Positions 15,109 through 22,515 of a stretch of DNA of 64,000 bases are shown in pieces (within the stretch, counting starts at the first letter, position 1; each line of letters begins with the position of its first letter). The notes under the pieces were generated by a model. The model was not told the origin of the DNA, searched no databases, and saw only the letters and a program-made list of their open reading frames with translations. The stretch is from Oscillospiraceae bacterium. Lineage in GTDB: Bacteria > Bacillota > Clostridia > Oscillospirales > Oscillospiraceae. The translations under genes and the position numbers were made by a program. The DNA lies in assembly GCA_017436955.1 (NCBI GenBank), contig JAFSCD010000008.1, positions 1 through 64,000 on the forward strand, read 5' to 3'.

Positions 15109-16254
15109 TTAAATTCCAGCCAGCTCCTTGAGAATGGGCACCAGGTCTGTGTTTTCCCAGGGTCTGCCCTCCACGCCGAAGTGACCAAACTCCGCCGTGG
15201 GCGCGTAAATGGGATTGCGCAGCTCCAGCTTGCGGATGATGCCGGCAGGGGTCATATCGCAGGTCTTGCGCAGAAGCTCCGTCATCTTCTCATCGCTGAT
15301 CACGCCGGTGCCGTAGCTGTCCACACGCAGGGAAACGGGCTGCGCCACACCGATGGCGTAAGCCAACTGCACCTGCACCTGGGTCGCCAGACCGGCGGCC
15401 ACCAGATTCTTCGCCATATAGCGGGCCATATAGGCCGCGCTGCGGTCCACCTTGGTGGGATCCTTGCCGGAGAACGCGCCGCCACCGTGGGAGAAATAGC
15501 CGCCGTAGGTATCTACGATGATCTTTCTGCCGGTCAGACCCGTATCGCCGTTGGGACCGCCGATGACGAAATTGCCGGTGGGGTTGATGTGGATGTTAGG
15601 AACGTCCGCAATATCAAAGCCGTAATTCTTCAGCACGGGCGCGATGACACCCTCCCGGATGTACTTGCGCAGCTCCTCGATCTCAAAATCGGCGCTGTGC
15701 ATAATGGACACGACCACGGTGTCAATACCGACCACATTTCCCTTTTCGTCATATTCCACGCTGACCTGGGTCTTGCCGTCAGGGCGCAGCAGATCGTTGG
15801 AATGGACACATTCGGTGAGCCGGTTGCTCAACGCACGGGACAGTGCTGCAGGCAGGGGCATCAGCTCCGGGGTCTGCGTGCAGGCACCGCCAAACATCAT
15901 TCCCTGGTCACCGGCGCCGCCAACTTCATCGTTGGTGCCCAGCGCAATGTCTGCGGATTGGGTGTGGATGCGGCACTGAATTTCTACGCTATCCGCATCA
16001 AAGCCGTCACCGGGATATACATAGCCGATATGCCGGATGGCTTCCCGGGCAACTGCGGCATAATCCACAACTGCCTTGGTGGTGATCTCACCGCAGATCA
16101 GGCAAAAATCGGTCGTGACCATGGTCTCGCAGGCCACACGGGAGCCGGGATCCTGGGCAAGGCAGGCATCCAGGATCGCATCAGAAATCGAATCCGCCAC
16201 CTTGTCGGGGTGGCCGTTGGTAACACATTCGGATGTAAATAATCTCTTTTCCAT
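15109..16254 (-). CDS. metK: S-adenosylmethionine synthase
   Basis: This 381-residue enzyme makes SAM from methionine and ATP. The family motifs are present: FTSECVTNGHPDKVADSISDAILD at the N-terminus, the loop GDQGMMFGGACTQTPELMPLP, and the P-loop-like GGGAFSGKDPTKVDRSAAY. Length is normal. The start follows AAAGGAAA. A SAM-I riboswitch precedes it, so its transcription should stop when SAM is abundant. Confidence 0.97.
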   Translation of the reverse strand: MEKRLFTSECVTNGHPDKVADSISDAILDACLAQDPGSRVACETMVTTDFCLICGEITTKAVVDYAAVAREAIRHIGYVYPGDGFDADSVEIQCRIHTQSADIALGTNDEVGGAGDQGMMFGGACTQTPELMPLPAALSRALSNRLTECVHSNDLLRPDGKTQVSVEYDEKGNVVGIDTVVVSIMHSADFEIEELRKYIREGVIAPVLKNYGFDIADVPNIHINPTGNFVIGGPNGDTGLTGRKIIVDTYGGYFSHGGGAFSGKDPTKVDRSAAYMARYMAKNLVAAGLATQVQVQLAYAIGVAQPVSLRVDSYGTGVISDEKMTELLRKTCDMTPAGIIRKLELRNPIYAPTAEFGHFGVEGRPWENTDLVPILKELAGI

Positions 16255-16272
16255 TTTCTTTTCCTTTCTTCA

Positions 16273-16409
16273 CAAAAAATAAAAACGCACACCGAAAGAT
16301 TCGATGTGCTTATATCGAATCCTCATCTCTCGTTGCCGCCGGATTTGGCACCTTGAAAATACAGGTTGCCGGGTTTCATCGGGCCGTTCCCTCCACCACT
16401 CTTGATAAG
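16273..16409 (-). promoter_or_regulatory. SAM-I (S-box) riboswitch with terminator/antiterminator, controlling metK
   Basis: On the minus strand the aptamer (about 16409-16322) shows the S-box landmarks CTTATCAAGAGTGGTGGAGG, GGCCCGATGAAACCCGGCAACC, GGTGCCAAATCCGGC and GAGAGATGAG. Behind it lie mutually exclusive hairpins. The antiterminator is GATTCGAT/ATCGAATC (16298-16321). The terminator stem (16287-16309, 10 pairs including one G-U) is followed by a T-rich run at 16273-16286. The shared segment makes the two exclusive. SAM binding should favour termination before metK. Confidence 0.95.
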
Positions 16410-16431
16410 GCTAAATATGCAGTTCCACATT

Positions 16432-16459
16432 ATTTTACAGAATTTTCGGCAAAAGTCAA
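16432..16459 (-). promoter_or_regulatory. Promoter of the metK riboswitch transcript
   Basis: On the minus strand TTGACT (16459-16454) and TAAAAT (16437-16432) are separated by 16 bases, about 15-20 bases upstream of the aptamer. Confidence 0.65.
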
Positions 16460-16551
16460 GTATTTTTTCGCATTTTTGTTAACAAATCCGCTATAGACTT
16501 TTCCTTCGATCTTTGGTAGAATAACCATAGTATTCTTTAGGAGTTGAGCCT

Positions 16552-17436
16552 ATGAAAAATTTGCGCAAGCGTTTTGACCGCTTTTGCTTTCAGCACCGGA
16601 ATAAAGGCATCCCCAACCTGATGCTGTATATATCCCTGGGCGCCGCATTGGTGTATTTTATGTCTATGTTCGCACAGAACGATACCCTTTGGTACTGGCT
16701 GCACTTTAACCGTGGGTTGATCCTGCAAGGTCAGGTCTGGCGGCTGCTCACCTATCCCCTGGTCTACCGCGTCGGCGATCCCAACGTTTTGATGGTCGCC
16801 ATCGGTTTGTTCTGCTACTACTCTCTGGGCAGAGCCATCGAGTCTACCTGGGGCACCCTTCGGTTCAATCTGTTTTATTTCTCCGGCATGGCGATGATGA
16901 GCATCTTCTGCCTCATCTTTAACCTGAACGCAGATGTATACTATTTGAATTTAAGTCTGCTGCTGGCCTTTGCCACCCTGTACCCCAGCGCACAGTTTCT
17001 GCTGTTTTTCATTATCCCGGTGAAGGCGTGGATCCTTGCCATTGTTTATCTGGCGATCATTCTTTATGATGTGATCAGCATGTCTTTCCCGATGTTTCTT
17101 TTTCCCTACAATCTGTTCCCGCTGGTTGCCATTGCCAACTATCTGCTGTTCTTCGGCAAGGATGTTGCCAACGTTTTCCCCATTTCCTGGCGGATCAATT
17201 TTAATCGGGTAACCAAGAGGAAGCCCAGTGACCCCAAGCCCAAGACCATTATCTTCCCCGGCAGCAATACCAACCCTGCTCCAGGCACGCACCGGGAAGC
17301 CTACACCCACCGCTGCACCGTCTGCGGTCGGACGGATGTTTCCCATCCGGAGCTGGAATTCCGTTACTGCAGCCGCTGCCAGGGCTACCACTGCTACTGC
17401 ATCGACCACATTAACGATCACACGCATATTGAATGA
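16552..17436 (+). CDS. Rhomboid-like membrane protein, probably inactive, with C-terminal zinc ribbon
   Basis: This 294-residue protein has about six hydrophobic helices between residues 25 and 205. The rhomboid-like pattern GQVWRLLTYPLV (about 61-72) is followed by LGRAIESTWGTLRFNLFYFSG. Active rhomboids then carry GxSG in helix 4 and His in helix 6. Here the equivalent stretch reads YLNLSLLLAFATLYP, without GxSG, and no matching His is seen, so proteolysis is unlikely. The C-terminal 45 residues hold Cys/His pairs (CTVCGRTDVSH, YCSRCQGYHCYCIDH, then HTH), suggesting zinc binding. A promoter TAGACT-17-TAGAAT lies at 16494-16522. Confidence 0.7.
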   Translation: MKNLRKRFDRFCFQHRNKGIPNLMLYISLGAALVYFMSMFAQNDTLWYWLHFNRGLILQGQVWRLLTYPLVYRVGDPNVLMVAIGLFCYYSLGRAIESTWGTLRFNLFYFSGMAMMSIFCLIFNLNADVYYLNLSLLLAFATLYPSAQFLLFFIIPVKAWILAIVYLAIILYDVISMSFPMFLFPYNLFPLVAIANYLLFFGKDVANVFPISWRINFNRVTKRKPSDPKPKTIIFPGSNTNPAPGTHREAYTHRCTVCGRTDVSHPELEFRYCSRCQGYHCYCIDHINDHTHIE

Positions 17437-17444
17437 TCAAAAAA

Positions 17445-17559
17445 GCCTCCCCTGTGCAAGGGGAGGTGGATTCGCCGCAGGCGAAGACGGAGGGATTGCA
17501 ACAATCCTCCAGTCAAAAATCAGAGACTTTCGACCAGGCCCCCTTTGCACAAGGGGGCC
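17445..17559. repeat. Dispersed palindromic repeat, copy B
   Basis: Hairpin CCTCCCC-TGTGCAA-GGGGAGG at the left, then a segment with the nested hairpin TTCGCC-GCA-GGCGAA, then ACGGAGGGATTG, a GTCAAAAATC segment, and a right hairpin GGCCCCC/GGGGGCC. The segment from TGGATTCGCC to GGGATTG is identical to copy C at 62299. It lies between the convergent rhomboid-like and Dabb genes. Confidence 0.85.
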
Positions 17560-17572
17560 TTTTCTTTATTCC

Positions 17573-17854
17573 TTACACCTCATAATCAGCGGCGTAGCGC
17601 TTATCCAGCAAATGGTGGAAATGCTCCTTGGCCGCCAGGTGCAGCGGATGCACCGCATAGGCAGACAAAGCCTCCCGGCTCTCAAATTCGGAATACAGCG
17701 CATAGTCCAGACCGTTAAACGCCTTGCGCACTTCCAGATGCGCAAGCCCCGGGATCTGTCCCACCAGCGGCTCCAGAACGCTGCGGATCAGCTCCACAGC
17801 GCTTTCCTTCTCCACGCCCTCTTTCAGGGTGTACATTACAATATGCTTAACCAT
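17573..17854 (-). CDS. Dabb-family stress-responsive alpha/beta barrel protein
   Basis: This 93-residue ferredoxin-like protein begins MVKHIVMYTLKEGVEKESAVE and shows the Dabb pattern of IPGLAHLEVRKAF and YALYSEFESREALSAYAVHPLHL with a closing H near the barrel. Such domains form dimers; some are stress-induced, some are small-molecule enzymes. Function here is unknown. It lies downstream of ispH/S1 on the same strand, 61 bases away. ATG 17854 follows GGAAAGG. Confidence 0.8.
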   Translation of the reverse strand: MVKHIVMYTLKEGVEKESAVELIRSVLEPLVGQIPGLAHLEVRKAFNGLDYALYSEFESREALSAYAVHPLHLAAKEHFHHLLDKRYAADYEV

Positions 17855-17915
17855 ACTCTTTCCTTTCCAAGCAAATACCGGGACCGGCAAATGTCGGTCC
17901 CGGTATGTATTTTGC

Positions 17916-19937
17916 TTATTCAGCCTCGGTGGTCTCGGTCTCGGGAGTGGTCTCCTCGACAGTCTCGGGTGCAATCTCTTCTGCAGCTTCCTCTGCGGGC
18001 TCTTCCTCGGTCTCCTCGGGAGCCAGCAGAGCGCGGATGGACAGAGAGATGCGCTTGTTCTCGGCGTCGATCTCGGTGATCTTGACCTGAACCTCCTGAC
18101 CCTCGGTCAGAACATCCTCGGGCTTGCCGATGCGCTTGTTGGCGATCTGGGAGATGTGGATCAGGCCGTCAACGCCGGGCAGGATCTCTGCGAAGGCGCC
18201 GAAGGTCATCAGCTTGACGATCTTGGCATCCACAACGTCACCCACGGTGTAAGCAGCCATGAACTTGTTCCAAGGGTTCATCTCTGCGGTCTTGTAGCCC
18301 AGAGAGATCTTGCGCTTCTCGGCATCGAAGGAGATGACGTAAACGTCGATCTCGTCGCCCACGCTGACAACGTCAGCAGGCGTCTTGATGCGGTTCCAGC
18401 TCAGCTCGGAAACGTGGACCATACCATCAACGCCGCCGATATCCACGAATGCGCCGTAAGAAGTCAGGGACTTAACGGTGCCGTGGTACTTCTTGCCAAC
18501 CTCGATCTCGCTCCAGACCTTCTCCTGGGCAGCCTTACGCTCCTCGGAGGAAACGGCACGGATAGAACCGATCACGCGACGGCGTGCGCGGTTGACCTCG
18601 GTGATGCGCAGGTTGACAGTCTTGCCAACCATACCGGTCATATCGCCGCCCTTGGCGATGCCGGACTGAGAAGCAGGGATGAATACGCGGATGCCCTTAA
18701 CAGTAGCAACCAGACCGCCCTTGTTCTCTTCGGTGATGGTACCTTCAACGGTAGTCTTTTCTTCCGCCCAGGTAGCCATGTCTTCCCAGACCTTCATACC
18801 CTCCAGCTTCTTTCTGGACAGCTGGACAGTACCCTCCTGGTCGTTGACGCGGACGACGAATACTTCGATCTCGTCGTTTACGTGCAGGATGTCCTCAGGC
18901 TTCACAGAAGGATCGGCGCTGACTTCATCGAAGGGAATGTAGCCGGCATGCTTGGTGCCCAGGTCGACCTGGACTTCGGTGGCGCCAATGCCGGTAACGG
19001 TTCCAATAACCCTATCTCCTGTATTTAAAGTCTTGATGGACTGCTCCAGAAGTGCCTCAAAGCTCTCCTCCTGCACAGCATCAGCAGTAATGATTTCGCT
19101 CATAGTCTTGTTGACCTCCTTTATTATCCACGCCGGTGTGGATGCACCGGCAGTGATTCCAACTTCAGTAACACCGCGGAAAAAGTCCGGCTTCAGCTCG
19201 GACGCGTTGTCCACCAAAACCACCTTTTCACAGTGCTCACGGCAGATGGTCGCCAGCCGTCCGGTATTGGAGCTTTTCACGTCGCCCACAACCACCATCG
19301 CCTGGCATCCGGCGCTCAGCTGCGCCGCCTCTGTCTGCCTTGCTTCTGTCGCTCTGCATATTGTATCAAATATTTTTACGTTAGTAAACAGTTTTTTTGC
19401 CATTTGGACACTTTTTTTCCACGATATTTCCGTTGAGGTGGTCTGCGACACCATACAGATCGGCAAATCCGGGGAAATTTTCTCATCCAGCGCCCATTTT
19501 TCCAGTTCTTCCGCGCTTTCAAACACCTTGCAGCTGTGGCACCAGCCGGCAATTCCCTCCACCTCGGGGTGGGAACGGGTGCCCATAATCACCGGCAGTT
19601 GTCCATCCTGCTCCGCCTTTTCCACGATACCGTGGATGCGCTTAACGAAAGGACAGGTAGCGTCCACGATCTCCACCTGACGCTGCTGCAGCTGTTCCAT
19701 CACCGCTCTGGTGACCCCGTGGGAGCGGATGATCACCGTCATACCAGTGGTGGCTTCCTCCGGAGATTCAATGACCTGAACGCCCAGCTTTTCCAGCTTG
19801 TCCACCACATGGCGGTTGTGGATAATGGGTCCCAGGGTCGCCACCTGCTTACCGGCGGCGGCAGATTGCTCCACCAGCTCCACCGCCCGGTTTACACCGA
19901 AGCAGAAGCCGGCGCTTTTCGCGATACGGATACTCAT
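17916..19937 (-). CDS. ispH-rpsA: Fusion: HMB-PP reductase (IspH) and ribosomal protein S1
   Basis: This 673-residue protein joins two enzymes. Residues 1 to about 277 are IspH, the last enzyme of the MEP isoprenoid pathway, with its 4Fe-4S ligands Cys12 (GFCFGV), Cys95 (DATCPF) and Cys194 (DTICRAT) plus RSHGV. Residues about 300-650 hold four S1 RNA-binding domains, e.g. [21 protein letters not shown] and [22 protein letters not shown]. The tail is a Glu/Thr-rich acidic stretch. The fusion is known in Clostridia. A strong internal ribosome binding site and ATG at 19103 could also give free S1 (395 residues). It overlaps cmk by four bases. Confidence 0.95.
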   Translation of the reverse strand: MSIRIAKSAGFCFGVNRAVELVEQSAAAGKQVATLGPIIHNRHVVDKLEKLGVQVIESPEEATTGMTVIIRSHGVTRAVMEQLQQRQVEIVDATCPFVKRIHGIVEKAEQDGQLPVIMGTRSHPEVEGIAGWCHSCKVFESAEELEKWALDEKISPDLPICMVSQTTSTEISWKKSVQMAKKLFTNVKIFDTICRATEARQTEAAQLSAGCQAMVVVGDVKSSNTGRLATICREHCEKVVLVDNASELKPDFFRGVTEVGITAGASTPAWIIKEVNKTMSEIITADAVQEESFEALLEQSIKTLNTGDRVIGTVTGIGATEVQVDLGTKHAGYIPFDEVSADPSVKPEDILHVNDEIEVFVVRVNDQEGTVQLSRKKLEGMKVWEDMATWAEEKTTVEGTITEENKGGLVATVKGIRVFIPASQSGIAKGGDMTGMVGKTVNLRITEVNRARRRVIGSIRAVSSEERKAAQEKVWSEIEVGKKYHGTVKSLTSYGAFVDIGGVDGMVHVSELSWNRIKTPADVVSVGDEIDVYVISFDAEKRKISLGYKTAEMNPWNKFMAAYTVGDVVDAKIVKLMTFGAFAEILPGVDGLIHISQIANKRIGKPEDVLTEGQEVQVKITEIDAENKRISLSIRALLAPEETEEEPAEEAAEEIAPETVEETTPETETTEAE
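19101..19122 (-). promoter_or_regulatory. Internal Shine-Dalgarno and ATG at the IspH/S1 junction
   Basis: Within the fusion, the minus strand reads AAAGGAGGTC followed after eight bases by an in-frame ATG (19103-19101, codon 279). This is as good an anti-16S match as any true start in the window. The codons are Lys-Glu-Val, residues common at the IspH C-terminus, so protein constraint could explain part of it. Confidence 0.6.
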
Positions 19938-20614
19938 AAGAAAATTTTCTGCGCGATAATTTCGCGCATCGCCGCCACGACACCGTCAATATCCAGCTCG
20001 GAGGTGTCCAGCTTCACGGAATCCTTTGCCATCTTCAGCGGCGCGATGGGACGGTGGGTGTCCTGATAATCCCGCTGCTGGATCTCCTTCAGCACCGTTG
20101 CGAAATCGGCGCTCTGACCCTTGGACTGCAGCTCATCGGTGCGTCGCTTTGCCCGTACTTCCGCAGAAGCGGTCAGAAAGATCTTCACGTCCGCATTGGG
20201 CAGCACCACGGTGCCAATATCTCTGCCGTCCATAATGACGTTGTAATTTTTCGCCACGTCGCGCTGCATATCCAGAAGCGCCTCACGCACCACGGCGTGG
20301 GCAGACACCAGAGATGCCTTCTGGGAAATATCCTGGGTGCGGATATCCTTGGATACGTCCATCCCGTTCATGATCATGTGCTGGGCGCCGTCCTCGTCAT
20401 ATTCGATCTGCACGGTCAGCTCATCAATATAGCGCTCAACGCCGTCCACATCCTTGGGACTAATGCCCAAAAGATCCAAAAAGTACGCAACGGTACGGTA
20501 CAGCGCACCAGTATCTACATACTGAAACCCCAGCTCCTTTGCCAGGCGCTTGGCGATGGTGCTCTTACCTGCGCCGGCAGGTCCGTCAATGGCGATGGAA
20601 TATGTTTTAGCCAT
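19934..20614 (-). CDS. cmk: Cytidylate kinase
   Basis: This 226-residue kinase phosphorylates CMP and dCMP. It opens with the P-loop SIAIDGPAGAGKSTIAKRLAKELG and the characteristic YVDTGALYRTVAYF. The CMP-binding insert includes MDGRDIGTVVLPNADVKIFLTASAEVRAKRR. Length fits the type I family. It is followed, with four-base overlap, by ispH/S1, a neighbourhood conserved in Clostridia. Confidence 0.95.
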   Translation of the reverse strand: MAKTYSIAIDGPAGAGKSTIAKRLAKELGFQYVDTGALYRTVAYFLDLLGISPKDVDGVERYIDELTVQIEYDEDGAQHMIMNGMDVSKDIRTQDISQKASLVSAHAVVREALLDMQRDVAKNYNVIMDGRDIGTVVLPNADVKIFLTASAEVRAKRRTDELQSKGQSADFATVLKEIQQRDYQDTHRPIAPLKMAKDSVKLDTSELDIDGVVAAMREIIAQKIFL

Positions 20615-20635
20615 AGGAAAAACCTCTCTTGTTTT

Positions 20636-21667
20636 TTATTGTTTCCGCAGTTTCAGAAGGGCTGCGGCTTCCGCCGCCACCACTTCCTCCGGGGTCATAC
20701 CCAAAATTCTGCCGGTCTCCTCCGGGCTTTTGGGCAACTCACCCTCCAGACCAAACCGCAGGGTCAGCAGCTTTGCGGATCGCCCGTCCAGCGTGGAAAG
20801 CAGCTCCGAAATGCGCTGCCGCGCCTGGAAGTACGCGGTGTCCTCCACCGCCTGATCATCGTCAGGCTCCGGCACTTCCGGCTCCTGCTCTGCCTTGGCG
20901 CGGTGCATATTCCGGGCGGTTTTCAGCACGGATTCCACGATCTCGGTCTGCTCCACGCTCATGTGCAGTGCCTCGGCGATCTCCTCACGGGTGGGATTTC
21001 TGCCCAGCTCCGCCAAAAGCCTTTCATCCACGCTGCGGTAATCCTCCAGCGCCTGGCGCATTTTCTGGCCAACGCCCTGGATCCTTGCCTGCAGGGTGAC
21101 CGCATAAGCCATGCTCTGGCAAATATGCCAATCCCGGAAGGCTTCAAAATCACCGCCGTCATAGCGGCTCAGGCTCTGCCACAGACCCATACTACCCTCC
21201 TGGATCAGATCCAGCAGCAGTACGCCGTAGCCGGTGTGCGCACAGGCAAGCTCCACCACCCGGCTTAAGCACAAATTCAAAATATTCTGCTGAAGCTGGG
21301 GATCATCCCCCTTTTCCTTCAGCTGTGCGCTGATGACAGCCAAATCTCCGCACACGGGAATTGCCGCAATTTCCTGCAGATACAGCTTCAGCGGATCGGT
21401 ATCCTCCAGCTCCTGCAGCAGCCTGCCGCTTTTCGCCAACTGCTCTTCCCTGCGCAGGCGGACAGCCGCCTCGCCAGCGCCGGACAGCTTCGGCAATCGG
21501 GAAATATCCAGCTTGATACCCCGGTCACAGAGCTGGGAAAAGGCTTCCTCCAGGAAGCTCTCGTCCTCATCTTCCAGTAACGCCAGGAATTTTTCCGCAC
21601 CAATGGCATCGGAAATCGAAGGCAAAGTACGGTCCCACAAGGATTCTTCAAACGTAAATTCCATCAT
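20636..21667 (-). CDS. Sigma-70-like protein with degenerate promoter-binding regions
   Basis: This 343-residue protein is related to the sigma factor encoded just upstream. An acidic N-terminal region (about 1-90) precedes DPLKLYLQEIAAIPV, like sigma region 1.2. Region 2.2, which binds core polymerase, is clear (LLLDLIQEGSMGLWQSLSRYD). Regions 2.3-2.4, which melt and read the -10, are not recognisable (FRDWHICQSMAYAVTLQARI). Region 3 is present (ERLLAELGRNPTREEIAEALHMS). Region 4 has the helical scaffold but ends EEVVAAEAAALLKLRKQ without the basic recognition helix. It may bind polymerase without recognising promoters. Its ATG overlaps the upstream stop (ATGA). Confidence 0.7.
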   Translation of the reverse strand: MMEFTFEESLWDRTLPSISDAIGAEKFLALLEDEDESFLEEAFSQLCDRGIKLDISRLPKLSGAGEAAVRLRREEQLAKSGRLLQELEDTDPLKLYLQEIAAIPVCGDLAVISAQLKEKGDDPQLQQNILNLCLSRVVELACAHTGYGVLLLDLIQEGSMGLWQSLSRYDGGDFEAFRDWHICQSMAYAVTLQARIQGVGQKMRQALEDYRSVDERLLAELGRNPTREEIAEALHMSVEQTEIVESVLKTARNMHRAKAEQEPEVPEPDDDQAVEDTAYFQARQRISELLSTLDGRSAKLLTLRFGLEGELPKSPEETGRILGMTPEEVVAAEAAALLKLRKQ

Positions 21668-22515
21668 ACCAGAAAATCCTCCAGTCCCATACTGCTGCCC
21701 AGCTTCTTCATATTGGCGATCGCCTGCTTTTCCAGCTGCCGTGCCCGTTCCTTGGAGATGCCCAGCTTTTCGCCGGTCTGCTCCAGAGAATAGCAAACGC
21801 CATCGTCCATACCGAAGCGCAGCCGCAGAACCTGCCGCTGCCGCTGTGTCAGCTTGGACATCAGTGTTTCCACTGTTTGGGTCAATTCTTCCCGAACCAC
21901 CTTTTCATAGGGCTGCTCGGCGTGGATATTTTCCAGCAGCTGGGACAGTGTGCCGTCCTCATCGCCGATCTGGGCATCCAGCGAGCAGGTCTGGGGCAAT
22001 AAGCCCATAAGTTCCTCTACCTTTGTAACGGGGATGCCGCATTTTTCCGCGATCTGCTCGGCTGTAGGCTCCATCTGCAGCTCCAGCAGCAGCGCTGCTC
22101 GGGCAGCATTGATCTTGCGGATCCGCTCTGCCGTATGTACCGGCACGCGGATGGTGCCATAGCCGGTCAGATACCGGCTGACACCCTGCCGGATCCATTT
22201 GGTGGCATAGGTGGAAAATCGAAAATCCAGCGTATAATCAAATTTCTTCGCTGCCGCAAGCAGACCGATACTGCCCTCCTGGATCAGATCCAGCAGCGGC
22301 ACGCCCCGTCCTGCATATTCCCGGGCGATGGATACAACCAGCCGCAGATTGGAATTGACCATCTTGCGGATGGCTTCCTCATCTCCACCTGCACAGCGCT
22401 TTGCCAGCTCCCGTTCCTCCTCGGGGGTCAAACGGGGATACCGGTGAATGTCGCTTAAGTACTGGCGCACATCATCTTCCGAATATGTTTGCGTATCCAG
22501 CAGATCTACTGTCAT
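21664..22515 (-). CDS. RpoD-like sigma factor, dnaG-linked
   Basis: This 283-residue sigma factor lacks region 1.1 and starts at region 1.2 (DDVRQYLSDIHRYPRLTPEEE). Region 2 is strong (NLRLVVSIAREYAGRGVPLLDLIQEGSIGLL, RFSTYATKWIRQGVSRYL). Region 3 includes TIRVPVHTAERIRKI and region 4 ends SLEQTGEKLGISKERARQLEKQAIANMKKL. The position after dnaG is that of rpoD. But 2.4-3.0 reads VSRYLTGYGTIRVP where housekeeping factors have a one-residue-longer ITRAIADQARTIRIP, so it may be an alternative or diverged primary factor. It overlaps dnaG and the next gene by four bases. Confidence 0.82.
   Translation of the reverse strand: MTVDLLDTQTYSEDDVRQYLSDIHRYPRLTPEEERELAKRCAGGDEEAIRKMVNSNLRLVVSIAREYAGRGVPLLDLIQEGSIGLLAAAKKFDYTLDFRFSTYATKWIRQGVSRYLTGYGTIRVPVHTAERIRKINAARAALLLELQMEPTAEQIAEKCGIPVTKVEELMGLLPQTCSLDAQIGDEDGTLSQLLENIHAEQPYEKVVREELTQTVETLMSKLTQRQRQVLRLRFGMDDGVCYSLEQTGEKLGISKERARQLEKQAIANMKKLGSSMGLEDFLV

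Noticed and set aside
16552-17436. Active rhomboid protease
   Set aside because: GxSG and the paired His are not present at the expected helices.
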